Assembly: GCA_036489755.1 (NCBI GenBank)
Contig: DASXFD010000062.1
Location: 73,643 to 137,642, forward strand
Origin: JABFXX01 sp036489755
Lineage (GTDB): Bacteria > Myxococcota_A > Polyangia > Haliangiales > Haliangiaceae
DNA: 64,000 bases
Reading direction: 5' to 3'
Shown here: positions 10,577 to 19,574 of the stretch, one piece after another
How the letters are laid out: the number at the start of each line of letters is the position of its first letter
Position numbering within the stretch: position 1 is the first letter of the stretch
Translations under genes and position numbers: made by a program
The notes under the pieces: generated by a model
Seen by the model: the letters and a program-made list of their open reading frames with translations, nothing else
What the model was told of the DNA's origin: nothing
Databases searched by the model: none

Positions 10577-11878
10577 CTAGAGGCCCTTTCGGACGGCCTC
10601 GAGCGTCTTGCCGAGCGCGGCGACGAACGTGTCGATCTGACCCGCGGTCACCGACAGCGGCGGCTGCAGTCGCAGCACGTTGCCGTGGAGACCCGAGACG
10701 GTGATCAGCATGCCGCGTGCGTGGAGATCGTCCTTCACCTTCGCCATCTCGGCCTTGCCGAGGATCTCTTTCGTATCGCGGTTGCGGACGAGCTCGATGC
10801 CGCCGAGGAGGCCCGTGAAACGCACGTCGCCGATCCACGGATCGCGCAGCGCCCATGCGCGTTCGGTGAAGTGGTGGCCCATGTTCGCCGCATTCTCGAC
10901 GAGCTTCTCGGCCTCGATCGCCGCGATCATCGCGAAGCCGGCCGCGGCCGACACCGCGTTGCCGCCCGACGTCGGCGTGGTGCCGCCGAAGAACGTCTTG
11001 CAGATCTTGTCGCCGGCCATCGCGCACGCCAATGATCCGACGCCGCCCGACAGGCCCTTGCCGCCGGTCATGATCTCGGGCTCGAGCCCGTAGTGATCGA
11101 TCGCGAACATCCTGCCGGTGCGGCCGAGGCCGGTCTGGACCTCATCGGCGATCAGCAAGATCCCGCGCGCCTTGCGCACGCGCTCGACGCGATCCCACCA
11201 CTTCTGCGGCGGCGCGAGCCCGCCGACCGCCTGGATCACCTCGGCGATGATCGCCGCGGTCTTGGGCCGTGCGTCGAGCTGCGCCTCGAGCCCGTCGAGG
11301 CACTCGGTCTTGCACGTCGACGCCGGGCCGTACTTGCAGCGATAGCAGTACGCGCACGGGATCGCGTAGTTGTCGGTGCCCATCGGCTTGCCGGCGCTGT
11401 CGCGGTACTTCTCGCTGGCCGTCACTTCGAGCGAGCCGAGCGTGAGGCCGTGGTAGCCGTTCTCGAGATACGCGACGTCCGACTTCTTCTCATACTGGCG
11501 CGCGAGCTTGAGCGCGAACTCGTTCGCCTCCGAGCCGCCGGTCGCGAAGAAGACCTTGTCGATCGTCTTCGGGGTCATCTCGACGAGCTTCTTCGCGAGC
11601 TTCACCATCGGCACCGAGCCGTGCTTGCCCGAGACCTGCAGCACGTCGTGCATCTGCTTGGTCGCGGCTTCGATGATGCGCGGATGGCAGTGGCCCGCGT
11701 TGTTCACGAAGTAGCCGGCGGTGAGATCGAGGAACTCCTTGCCGTGAACGTCGGTGATCGTGCAGCCGCGTGCCTTCGCGACGATCACCGGCTCGCCGGC
11801 GGGATGCGCCCACGGGCGCATGACGTACTTGAGGTCGGCCGCCTCGAGGGCGGCGGCGTCGGTCAGCTCGTCGGTCAT
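10577..11878 (-). CDS. Class III PLP aminotransferase with Cys cluster
   Basis: 433-residue fold-type I aminotransferase of the AGXT2/GABA/acetylornithine group. The cofactor aspartate is D245 in DEVQTGLGRTG, and the Schiff-base lysine is K274 in MTGGKGLSGG. A four-to-five-cysteine insertion (residues about 174-193: IPCAYCYRCKYG then TCKTEC) could hold metal or an iron-sulphur cluster; cysteines near this place in some GABA aminotransferases do bind 2Fe-2S. Possible activities are alanine-glyoxylate, GABA or amino-alcohol-phosphate chemistry. Location in front of two CDP-alcohol transferases would fit amino head-group metabolism, which is inference. Confidence 0.9.
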   Translation of the reverse strand: MTDELTDAAALEAADLKYVMRPWAHPAGEPVIVAKARGCTITDVHGKEFLDLTAGYFVNNAGHCHPRIIEAATKQMHDVLQVSGKHGSVPMVKLAKKLVEMTPKTIDKVFFATGGSEANEFALKLARQYEKKSDVAYLENGYHGLTLGSLEVTASEKYRDSAGKPMGTDNYAIPCAYCYRCKYGPASTCKTECLDGLEAQLDARPKTAAIIAEVIQAVGGLAPPQKWWDRVERVRKARGILLIADEVQTGLGRTGRMFAIDHYGLEPEIMTGGKGLSGGVGSLACAMAGDKICKTFFGGTTPTSGGNAVSAAAGFAMIAAIEAEKLVENAANMGHHFTERAWALRDPWIGDVRFTGLLGGIELVRNRDTKEILGKAEMAKVKDDLHARGMLITVSGLHGNVLRLQPPLSVTAGQIDTFVAALGKTLEAVRKGL

Positions 11879-11914
11879 CGGAGTGCCCGAGGTATCTCAC
11901 GACACAAACGAGTG

Positions 11915-12823
11915 TCAAGTTGAAGGGTTCGGCTGGAACGAATGAGCCTCGGGATGCCAGATGCGCACGTGATCTCCCGAGATCTTGCCGTCGGAGATCT
12001 CGTAGATCCGGTAACGCGCCGTACGGTGAGGTTTGTTGAAGTGATACGTGCCCGACGGAACACCGCGGACCGGCACGTCGCCGGTCGGCCCTGCGAGCAT
12101 CTCGGTCATGTCGCGGTGCTCGTGGCCGTGCACGATCAGGTCTGCACCGAGGTCGTGGATCACGTCGGCGAATCCCGCGTGGTCGCGGAGCCCGCGGATC
12201 TTGCTCTTCGACGCGCGACCCGCCGGCGGGTGATGGATCGCGACGACGCGCGCCTTGCCGGCGAGCCGCGGATCGCCGAGCACCTGGCGCAGCCGCGCGA
12301 GCTGGCGCTCGCCGATGCGGCCGTACGCGGTGAACCACGGCGTCGCGCGCGACGTGGTCACGCCGATCAACGCGAGGTCGCCGCGGATCCGCACGATCGG
12401 CCAGCGCGCGTCGTCGTCGATCTCGTCAGATGCGCCCGTGGGCCATTCCCAGCCCGGATCGCAGCGGTGGTACTCGTCGAAGAATCGCGCGAACAGGCCG
12501 ATGCCCTCGGCGACGTACGCGTCGTGATTGCCGGGCAGCACGGTGACGTTGTCGGGGCCGTTCGCGAGCTTGTCGAACCGCCCGCGCGCGAACGCGAACT
12601 CTTGTTCGAGCGCGAGGTTCGTGACGTCACCGGTGCACAGCACGTGCTCGATGCCCTGCGCGTTGAGGTCCTCGATCATCTCGTCGAACGCCGCGACGTG
12701 ATAGTGGCGCGACCGGTTCGACAGCAGATTGGCCGCGCCGATCCAGCGCTTGTTCGCGAGCTTCATCAGGCCCGCGCCGTCGTGCGACAAGAGGTGCAGA
12801 TCGGAGCAGTGCGCGAGTCTCAA
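11915..12823 (-). CDS. Calcineurin-like metallophosphoesterase
   Basis: 302 residues with all metallophosphoesterase blocks: SDLHLLSH, GDVTN, GNHD, HHPP and GHEH, which bind two metal ions. This family contains cyclic nucleotide, UDP-diacylglucosamine and glycerophosphodiester phosphohydrolases. The TTG at 12823 is chosen because the first beta strand (MRLAHCSDLH) starts right there and it lies 14 bases after the crotonase stop; no ATG fits. It belongs to the minus-strand run with crotonase and lipid enzymes. Confidence 0.87.
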   Translation of the reverse strand: MRLAHCSDLHLLSHDGAGLMKLANKRWIGAANLLSNRSRHYHVAAFDEMIEDLNAQGIEHVLCTGDVTNLALEQEFAFARGRFDKLANGPDNVTVLPGNHDAYVAEGIGLFARFFDEYHRCDPGWEWPTGASDEIDDDARWPIVRIRGDLALIGVTTSRATPWFTAYGRIGERQLARLRQVLGDPRLAGKARVVAIHHPPAGRASKSKIRGLRDHAGFADVIHDLGADLIVHGHEHRDMTEMLAGPTGDVPVRGVPSGTYHFNKPHRTARYRIYEISDGKISGDHVRIWHPEAHSFQPNPST

Positions 12824-12837
12824 GCCCCAGGCGTACG

Positions 12838-13530
12838 CTAGCCGGTCGGGATCGTCAACGATCGCAGATCTTCCGGCGATCGCTCGCGGATGAGCTCGAT
12901 CGTGCGGCCGCGCAGCCGCTGCTTGGTCTGCACGTACGCGCGCTTGGATAGCTTGCCGAGCCGGGCGGCCTCTTCGGTGGCCCGCGCGATCACCTGATCG
13001 GCCGCCACGACCTCGTCGAGCCAGCCGGCGCGCATCGCCTCGTCGGGCGCGTAGATGTGCGCCATCAGCGTGGCGCGCGCGAGCTCGGTGGTCGCGAGCC
13101 GATCGCGCGCCATCTCCATCGCGAGCACGGGCACCGGCAGGCCGATCGCGACCTCGTTGAGGCCGAGCTTGAACATGCCCGCCGCGCCGATCCGCACGTC
13201 GCCGGTGAGCACGACGAGCGCGCCGCCGGCGAGCGCGTGGCCGGTGCATGCGATCACGAGCGGCAGCTGCGCGTCGTAGAGCGCCATCAAGAGGTGGCCG
13301 CCGCGCGTCAGCATCGCGACCGCGTTCTCCATGCCGCTCATCATCACGCGCAGGTCGAACCCGCCGCAGAAGCGCTCGGGCCGCCCCGCGAGCACCATCG
13401 CCGACGCTTCGCCTTCGGCTCGGCGCAACGCGTCCATCAGCGCGTCGATCATCTCGTACGACAGCGCGTTCGCCTTGCCGTCGTCCATGCGCACGACGGC
13501 GACGCCGTTCTCGAGCTTGTAGTCGATCAT
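12838..13530 (-). CDS. Enoyl-CoA hydratase/isomerase (crotonase) family protein
   Basis: 230 residues of crotonase fold. Oxyanion-hole and CoA-binding segments are visible: RPERFCGGFDL and GHALAGGALVVLTGDVRIG. A glutamate in LNEVAIG lies where the second catalytic acid often is, but the first is not obvious, so it may be an isomerase or another crotonase rather than a hydratase. The ATG overlaps the stop of the upstream giant lipoprotein gene by ATGA, so the two are translated together, an unusual partnership. It is somewhat shorter than typical hydratases (about 260). Confidence 0.88.
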   Translation of the reverse strand: MIDYKLENGVAVVRMDDGKANALSYEMIDALMDALRRAEGEASAMVLAGRPERFCGGFDLRVMMSGMENAVAMLTRGGHLLMALYDAQLPLVIACTGHALAGGALVVLTGDVRIGAAGMFKLGLNEVAIGLPVPVLAMEMARDRLATTELARATLMAHIYAPDEAMRAGWLDEVVAADQVIARATEEAARLGKLSKRAYVQTKQRLRGRTIELIRERSPEDLRSLTIPTG

Positions 13531-16500
13531 GGTGCAGCCAATAGCAGATTGTGGACCGGATCGTCGGCCGGGTTGAGCGAATCCCACGCGAGCACCGGCG
13601 AGCCGTGGCCCGTGGTGGCCGCGATGAAGAAGCCGTCGAGCAACGGGCCGCTCGCGAGATCGTTCATGTTCCACGCGCCCGGCCCCATCCGCGTCGCGAC
13701 GTCGACGTCGGCGTCGAGCGCGTCCTGATACGCGATCACCGGCGAGTCGTTGACGAGGTAGATCGCCGCCGCCGCGCCGACCGGGTGCGGTCGGTCGCCG
13801 GAGCGCTCGCCGTCGTCGACGACCTCGGGCGTGCCGGCCGTGCCGCCCTTCCACGACGTGTACATCACCTCGTTGCCGACGACGTCCTGATACGCGACGT
13901 GCACCGTGCCGTCGCTCGCGACCGCCGCGCTCGTCCACATGCCGCGGTTTTCTCCCGTGGTGCCGCCGTCGAGCACGGTCGGCGTGAACTGCGAGCTCTG
14001 CGGCGCGGTCTCGATGCCGAGCACGAGCGCGCCGGCGGTCCGGTCGTAGTAGCTGATCGCCAGCCGCGTGTCGGTGAGCTGCACGAGGCTCGGGAACAAG
14101 CCGGTGCCGGTCGGCACGTCGTAGACCGTCGGCGTAGCGACCGCGGCGACGCACGCGCCGTTGTAGCAAACGTCGGCGCTGCCGCAGCCGGCGTTGCAAT
14201 CGGTCGTCGGCGTGACGCAGGTGTCGACGTCCGAGCCGGTGCCCGCCATGCACTCGTCGCCCATCGGGCACAGGCCGCCGCAGCTCGCGACCTCGGTGAC
14301 GACCGTCGAGATCGTCCAGTCGCTCGCGCTCTGCGGATCGGTCGTGGTCGCGCGGGCGAGCCGCAGCTCGGTCGACACGTGGCCCATCTCGTCGGCGACG
14401 CCGATCGCGTCGTAGGCGATCGTCGGGTACTGGTTGCTGTCGGTGATCATGTGCGCGAACAAGCCGATCTGCTCGCCCGCGATGTTCGGATCGACGACGT
14501 AGCTCGTCCAGTTGCCGTTCGACTCGAACGCGTACTTGAGATCGTTGTTGTCGCGGTCCTGATACGCGACGCGGCCGCTGTGGTTCGACAGCACGATCGC
14601 CGTCCATGCGCCGACGTTCGGGCCGGCGTCGGTGACGCCGCCGCGCCACGTGCTCGGATCGTACGTCGCGGTCTCGTCGGGCACGCCGTCGATCGACTTG
14701 TACGTGATGTTGGTCATGTCGGTCGCATCGGCGATCACGAGGTCGCCGTACTTTTGATCGTACGTCGCGACCAGCACGCGCTGATCGTCGCCGGCGATAC
14801 TGGTCCAACGACCGATGGAGCCGGTCAGCGTGCCTTCCATGCATGCCGAGCTGCCGCACGGGTTGTGCGAGCCGCAGCTGCAGCCCGGCAAGCACGCGAG
14901 CGCGGTGAGCCAGGTGATCGCGCCGAGCCGCTTGAGGCCGCGACGAATGCGGCGCATCGGCAACAGGATCAGCGCGAGCATCAGCGCGAGCGGCGCCGTC
15001 GCGCCGAAGCTGCCGCCCGTGGTGTTGCACGCGCAACCTTGCGGGCCGGCCATCGACGGATCGGCGAGCTTCTCGCCGCTCGGGCCGCGCGCCGGCAGCA
15101 CGCCCATGCCGATCGGGATCGCCATGCGCGCCGGCGTGACGTCGGTGGTCGCCGGTTGGCCGGCGAGCCGCGAGCGCACCTCGATCTGATGGATGCCCGG
15201 CAGCCAGAACGTGGTCGGCGACAGCGTCGGGTGCGCGTTCTTGCTCCACGCGGTCCACGTGCCGTGATCGAGCCGCAGCGAGAACTCGAGCTTGCTCGGA
15301 TCTTGATCGATCGCGCCGAGCGTCAGCGTCACGCGCGCCGGCTGTGCATCGCGCCACTTCGTCGGGTCGCGCGCGATCTTGACATCGGGCTCGTCGACGT
15401 TCGCGACGTCGACGGTCGTGTGCACCAGCGGACCCGGCATCGCCGCCGTCGTGAGGTTCGCGAAGATCGCGAGGAAGTCACCGACGCCGTCGCCGTCGAG
15501 ATCGTCGATCGCGGTGACCGCCGTGACCGACAGGTTCAGCCCGGCGAGCGACGGCAGGTTGATCGTGGGCAGCGCCGACGCGAGATCCGGCAGCACCAAC
15601 CCGAGCAGCGTCGGGAACAGCGACGCGAGCTGCGCGGGTGTCTCGGTCACCGCCTCGGAGTTCTTGACCGACAGGTTCGTGAACGCGTTCGTGGTGTCGC
15701 CGAGCACCGGCTCGAGCGCGCCGCCCGTGCCGACCTGCATGCCGATCGGCAGGTCGACGTCGGCGACGACGGTGAACACGCGGATCGGCTGGAAGTCGAC
15801 CTTCGCGAAGAAGTCGATCTCGAGCGCGGCGAACTTCACGTCGAGCAGCGGATCGGTCAGCACGGTGTCGCCGCTGCCGTTCGTGGTGAACGTGTTGGTG
15901 CCGAGCGTGATCGTCGGCGGGGTTTGCGGCCGCAGGCCGATCGACATCGGCGAGTCGTTCTCGACGAGCTTGGTCAGCGAGCGCGACAACAGGCCGACCG
16001 TGTCGGTGTCGAGCTGGCTCACCTGATCGTGCGTGATCGTCAGGCAGAACAGGCCACCTTCGTAGCCGCCGTACGCGAGCTGCGCGAGCTGCGACTTGTG
16101 AAGGCCGATGCCGACGTCGAACGCGCTGCCCAAATACGTGTTGCCCTCGAGCGTCGTCGAGCGCGGCACGGTCGTCATCATGGGCTCGGTCGCCGGCGGG
16201 CCGCACATGTCGCGCGCCGAGCCGCCGGCCTCCATGCCACCGAGCAGGCCCAGCGAGATGCCGGTCGCGGTGGTGCCGTTCGAGTCGAGCGTGGTGCTGT
16301 AGCCGCCCGCGACCTCGTACATGTCCATGCCGCCGGTCGTGCTCGGCGAGAAGCTCGCGAACAAGCTCGATGCTGGCAAGCGGCCGTCGAGGCCGAGCTC
16401 CTGCAAGCACGCGCTGCCTTCCATGCACTGGCCGGCGGTGCACGCGGTGCCGAACGGCGCGCAGTCGCTCGCCGTCGTGCAGGCCTTGCACAGCCCGCCG

Positions 16501-17264
16501 AACGCGCCGCCGATCGCGCTCGACAGCGGGCTCGCGAGCAAGCCCTGGATCGTCGACGCCGGGATGAAGTCGGCGACGTAGCAGAGCGCGTCGGTGATCG
16601 GGTTGACTGCGCCGATCGTGTAGTCGGAGCCCTCGAGCCCACTGACGCCGAGGCCGGCGGCACCGATCACGATGTTCGTCGTGCCCGCGGTCGCATCTTG
16701 ATCGAGATCGATCGGCGCGGTGAGCGTGAGGTCCTGCGTGGTGCCCTTCGTCGTGTCGAGCGCGATCGTGCAGTTCGCGCCGGCGATCGTGACGATCAGC
16801 GGATCGACGGTCTTGATGCGCGCGCGCACCGTCACGTCGAGCTCGCCGTTCGGGGGCGCCGTGGTTTGCGGCGCGATCTGCATGCGCGGCAGATCGCCGG
16901 TGTGGAACGTGAGATCGATGTCGAGCGGGCCGCAATTCGGGATCGCCTGGTTGTTGCTGCAGCACACGTCGGTCGAGCCGCAGCTGACGATCGGATACGA
17001 GATCACGCCGCTCGAGCCGCTGCCGCCGAGCAAGCTGCCGACGAGCTGCGCGGGATCGGCGGTGATCGTCGCGAGCGCCGTCGGCGTGACGCGCACCTGG
17101 CCGGCATTCGCCGCGCGTTTGCCCGCCGGGAAGCCGCCGGGGATCGGCGTGATGCCGCAGCCGCTGCACCCTCCGCCGCCGCTACACGAGAACGCGAAGA
17201 CGATCGCGATGACGACTACGAGCCCGCGAAGCTGAGCCCGACGACGACGACGGTTGTGCCGCAT
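13527..17264 (-). CDS. Giant two-part lipoprotein with internal sorting-like tail
   Basis: 1245 residues. A lipoprotein signal ends VFAFSCSGGGG. The N-terminal part (about 30-740) is beta-rich, with several disulphide candidates (CGSTDVCC, CKACTTASDC) and calcium-like DLDGDGVGD. At about 742-770 comes GCACNTT, a hydrophobic helix and an Arg-rich end, the form of a MYXO-CTERM C-terminal sorting signal. This is followed directly by a second hydrophobic stretch with LPGCSCG, the form of another lipoprotein signal. The C-terminal part (about 785-1245) repeats beta-propeller-like motifs such as VAYQD, and has a Cys-rich EGF-like insert. GAGGGA five bases upstream of the ATG supports the start. Whether it is one polypeptide or two fused genes is open; function unknown. 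Confidence 0.83.
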   Translation of the reverse strand: MRHNRRRRRAQLRGLVVVIAIVFAFSCSGGGGCSGCGITPIPGGFPAGKRAANAGQVRVTPTALATITADPAQLVGSLLGGSGSSGVISYPIVSCGSTDVCCSNNQAIPNCGPLDIDLTFHTGDLPRMQIAPQTTAPPNGELDVTVRARIKTVDPLIVTIAGANCTIALDTTKGTTQDLTLTAPIDLDQDATAGTTNIVIGAAGLGVSGLEGSDYTIGAVNPITDALCYVADFIPASTIQGLLASPLSSAIGGAFGGLCKACTTASDCAPFGTACTAGQCMEGSACLQELGLDGRLPASSLFASFSPSTTGGMDMYEVAGGYSTTLDSNGTTATGISLGLLGGMEAGGSARDMCGPPATEPMMTTVPRSTTLEGNTYLGSAFDVGIGLHKSQLAQLAYGGYEGGLFCLTITHDQVSQLDTDTVGLLSRSLTKLVENDSPMSIGLRPQTPPTITLGTNTFTTNGSGDTVLTDPLLDVKFAALEIDFFAKVDFQPIRVFTVVADVDLPIGMQVGTGGALEPVLGDTTNAFTNLSVKNSEAVTETPAQLASLFPTLLGLVLPDLASALPTINLPSLAGLNLSVTAVTAIDDLDGDGVGDFLAIFANLTTAAMPGPLVHTTVDVANVDEPDVKIARDPTKWRDAQPARVTLTLGAIDQDPSKLEFSLRLDHGTWTAWSKNAHPTLSPTTFWLPGIHQIEVRSRLAGQPATTDVTPARMAIPIGMGVLPARGPSGEKLADPSMAGPQGCACNTTGGSFGATAPLALMLALILLPMRRIRRGLKRLGAITWLTALACLPGCSCGSHNPCGSSACMEGTLTGSIGRWTSIAGDDQRVLVATYDQKYGDLVIADATDMTNITYKSIDGVPDETATYDPSTWRGGVTDAGPNVGAWTAIVLSNHSGRVAYQDRDNNDLKYAFESNGNWTSYVVDPNIAGEQIGLFAHMITDSNQYPTIAYDAIGVADEMGHVSTELRLARATTTDPQSASDWTISTVVTEVASCGGLCPMGDECMAGTGSDVDTCVTPTTDCNAGCGSADVCYNGACVAAVATPTVYDVPTGTGLFPSLVQLTDTRLAISYYDRTAGALVLGIETAPQSSQFTPTVLDGGTTGENRGMWTSAAVASDGTVHVAYQDVVGNEVMYTSWKGGTAGTPEVVDDGERSGDRPHPVGAAAAIYLVNDSPVIAYQDALDADVDVATRMGPGAWNMNDLASGPLLDGFFIAATTGHGSPVLAWDSLNPADDPVHNLLLAAP

Positions 17265-17403
17265 GATCCCTCGCCTCGAACCTCGCCCGCGGCGATGGCC
17301 GGGTCAAGCGAGACCTGGCGAGGTGAAGGCCGCCTATCGTGAAAATCACAACCTGTTGTAGGTTCACGCCTTCATGCGGGCCGGCCGGCCCTCCGGCGAG
17401 GCG
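17265..17403. other. 139-base gap between giant lipoprotein and TULIP-like lipoprotein genes
   Basis: No gene is seen. It carries the GAGGGA ribosome-binding site of the giant lipoprotein on the minus strand, a small hairpin AACCT/AGGTT, and a GGCCGGCCGGCC run. A minus-strand promoter probably lies here because the reading direction continues but the spacing breaks, but no convincing -35/-10 pair is visible. Confidence 0.4.
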
Positions 17404-19056
17404 TTACTGAACGCTGCCGTCGACGACGAGGTAGCCGGTCTGCGGGGCGATCGACAGGTTCTGGACCGATACGCCGCCGATCGACGGCAGCGGCACCGCG
17501 CCGAGCGATCCCGACGCCACCGCGATCACGCGGGCGAGCGCGAACGAGGTCAGCGCCTCGAACTGCGAGCTCGACAGCTCGTTCGCGCCGGAGACGCCCT
17601 GGTCGAGCACGTCGACGTACGTCGTCGGCTCGCCGACGTTCAGCTGGAGCACGCCGCTCGCGCTGACGTCGGCGGTGACGTCGACCTGCGCGTTGATCGC
17701 GATCTGCGTCGTCGTGACGCCGTTGTTGCGGAACGTCCCCATCAGGTCGCCGATCGTGAGCACGAGCCCGTTGTCGCTGCTCGCGTCGACGTATGGCGGC
17801 GCCGCGGCGGAGATCTCGACCGAGTCGAACAGCGTGCCGATGTCGCCGTACGAGCCGTTATTGAGCTGGAGCGTGTCGTCGAGGCCCTTCGCCGACCACA
17901 GGCTGGTCAGCGCCTGGTTCGCGGCGTTCGCGGCGACCGCGAGCTGGAAGCCCTGCGAGAGATCCATCGCCGGCGCGGTGTTCGTGACGTCGACGAACGC
18001 GCCCGAGTCGCCATGCGCGCGGATCGACGTGTTGAGCTCGACGATGCCGCCGTCGCTCGTGAAGTTGATCGACGCCGGCGTGACCGTGATGTCGACCATC
18101 GAATTGAGCACGGCGATCGTCTTGGTCTCGTTGAGGGCGTCGAGCTCGGTGTTGATCATCGGCGTGACGAACTTCTCGGTCGCCCAGCCGATCAGCGGGC
18201 CGAACGCGTCGTTGAGATCGAGCAGGTCGACGATGTCGCCGGTGAGCCCGCCGAGCTCGGCGTCGAAGCCGGTCAGCGTGACGTCGGGCGAATCGAGGGT
18301 GATCGCGAACTGGCCGCTCGCGACGCCGATCGCCATGTTGCCGGTGATCGAGATGTGCGTCGCGGCGATCGTGATGTCGCGGCTGCCGTTGATGCACGCC
18401 GCGGCGTAGTCGAGGTGCATGCCGACGTTGACGTTCGACAGCTCGGCATCGAGCGCGAGCCCGCCGGTCTGCGGCACGAGCGAGATCTGCGCGTCGCCGA
18501 TCGTCATGCTCGTGATCGAGCCCTGCACGTACAAGCAGTCGGGCCCGTTCGGCGCGCCGTCGTTGAGCACCGGGTTCGACGACGAGATCAGCGACTCGAG
18601 GTCGGCCGTCTTGATGTAGTTGCCGGCGCCGGTGCCGAGCGCGGCGAACGTCTGCGCCGACAGCGCCGCGGTGATCGCGTTCGGCACGGTCGTCGAGACC
18701 GGCGACGTCGGACCGACGACCACCGAGCGTGATTCTTTACCCGCGTTGTTCGACGGATCGAGCGCGATCGCGTGCAACAGGTTCGTGCCGGCGGTCACCG
18801 GCACCTGCGCGGTCCACGTGCCGTCGGCGTTCAGCGTCGCCGGCGTGTCGTTCACCGTCACGCTCGCGACCGCGGTGTCGTCGGTCGCCGTGCCGGTCAC
18901 GGTCACGACCTGCACGTCGCCCGCAAAGAAGCCGCGGTCCGGCGACGTGATGTGCACGACCGGCGCGTTCGGGTCGACCGCGGGCGCATTCGGATCGTAG
19001 GGGTGGTCCGAGCAGCCAGCGAGCGCGATCAATCCGATGATGGTGAGCGTGCGCAT
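17404..19056 (-). CDS. Lipoprotein with Ig-like and TULIP/BPI-like regions
   Basis: 550 residues with a lipobox LAGC (C15). An Ig-like domain of the glucodextranase-B/Big type (about 30-125, VVHITSPDRGFFAG to NNAGKESRSVVV) is followed by a long alternating beta region. The last 35 residues (PLPSIGGVSVQNLSI then GYLVVDGSV) follow the pattern that ends eukaryotic BPI/LBP proteins, suggesting a lipid-binding TULIP fold; this is a pattern match, not an established assignment. The start at 19056 is used because the ATG gives the clean lipoprotein signal; a longer in-frame start adds 35 non-conserved residues. The gene overlaps the end of the upstream gene by 28 bases. Confidence 0.82.
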   Translation of the reverse strand: MRTLTIIGLIALAGCSDHPYDPNAPAVDPNAPVVHITSPDRGFFAGDVQVVTVTGTATDDTAVASVTVNDTPATLNADGTWTAQVPVTAGTNLLHAIALDPSNNAGKESRSVVVGPTSPVSTTVPNAITAALSAQTFAALGTGAGNYIKTADLESLISSSNPVLNDGAPNGPDCLYVQGSITSMTIGDAQISLVPQTGGLALDAELSNVNVGMHLDYAAACINGSRDITIAATHISITGNMAIGVASGQFAITLDSPDVTLTGFDAELGGLTGDIVDLLDLNDAFGPLIGWATEKFVTPMINTELDALNETKTIAVLNSMVDITVTPASINFTSDGGIVELNTSIRAHGDSGAFVDVTNTAPAMDLSQGFQLAVAANAANQALTSLWSAKGLDDTLQLNNGSYGDIGTLFDSVEISAAAPPYVDASSDNGLVLTIGDLMGTFRNNGVTTTQIAINAQVDVTADVSASGVLQLNVGEPTTYVDVLDQGVSGANELSSSQFEALTSFALARVIAVASGSLGAVPLPSIGGVSVQNLSIAPQTGYLVVDGSVQ

Positions 19057-19574
19057 TGGGATTTGCGCAGAGTGAGCAAAAAAGAGGCCACGGACTCGTG
19101 CCACCGATCTTGCGCGGGCGCTGTCAAGCCGTCGACTCGGCCATGGCTGCGATCCTGCCAAGATATGCGCGTACTACGCGGATCTTTCGACGAGATCGAC
19201 AGCGCGTGACCCGGTGGCAGCGCGTAGATCACGAGCACCACGACGATCGGCCGCGCACCGCCGTCTTCGACGCCTAACTTCGCGCGGACACTCGTGGGCA
19301 CCAGCGGCGTGCCATCCACCGCGACCGCGATCGGCGCGACCGCGATCGAGCCCATGACGTCTTTGAGGGCACCGAGCGCCTTCGATTTCGGTTGGTTGGC
19401 GATGCGCGCGAGGACGGCCTGGGTCTGCTCGCCGGTGCCCGGCCGATAGCCGATCAGCACGGCCAGCTCGCAGTCCTCGACCTGCACCACGACCGACCGC
19501 TGCGGCGGAAACGTGTGGCCCCAGGCTTGGCCGGCAGCCAGCGCGATGGCTAACAGAGTTGCCAGTGGTTTCAC
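19029..19574 (-). CDS. Exported hypothetical protein of the porin/PHP operon
   Basis: 181 residues starting at GTG that overlaps the upstream stop as GTGA. A signal peptide ends AAGQAWGHT; a compact domain follows with one internal cysteine (QVEDCELAVLIGYRPG) and a segment rich in Val/Ile (PIVVVLVIYAL). No family is recognised. The last 9 codons overlap the start of the TULIP-like lipoprotein gene. Coupled position suggests a periplasmic role with the neighbouring metallohydrolase. Confidence 0.75.
   Translation of the reverse strand: MKPLATLLAIALAAGQAWGHTFPPQRSVVVQVEDCELAVLIGYRPGTGEQTQAVLARIANQPKSKALGALKDVMGSIAVAPIAVAVDGTPLVPTSVRAKLGVEDGGARPIVVVLVIYALPPGHALSISSKDPRSTRISWQDRSHGRVDGLTAPAQDRWHESVASFLLTLRKSQCARSPSSD

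Noticed and set aside
14957..14957. Separate gene starting inside the giant lipoprotein
   Set aside because: The ATG gives a plausible lipoprotein signal, but there is no ribosome-binding site and the frame is unbroken, so a single gene is annotated and the alternative is given as a finding.
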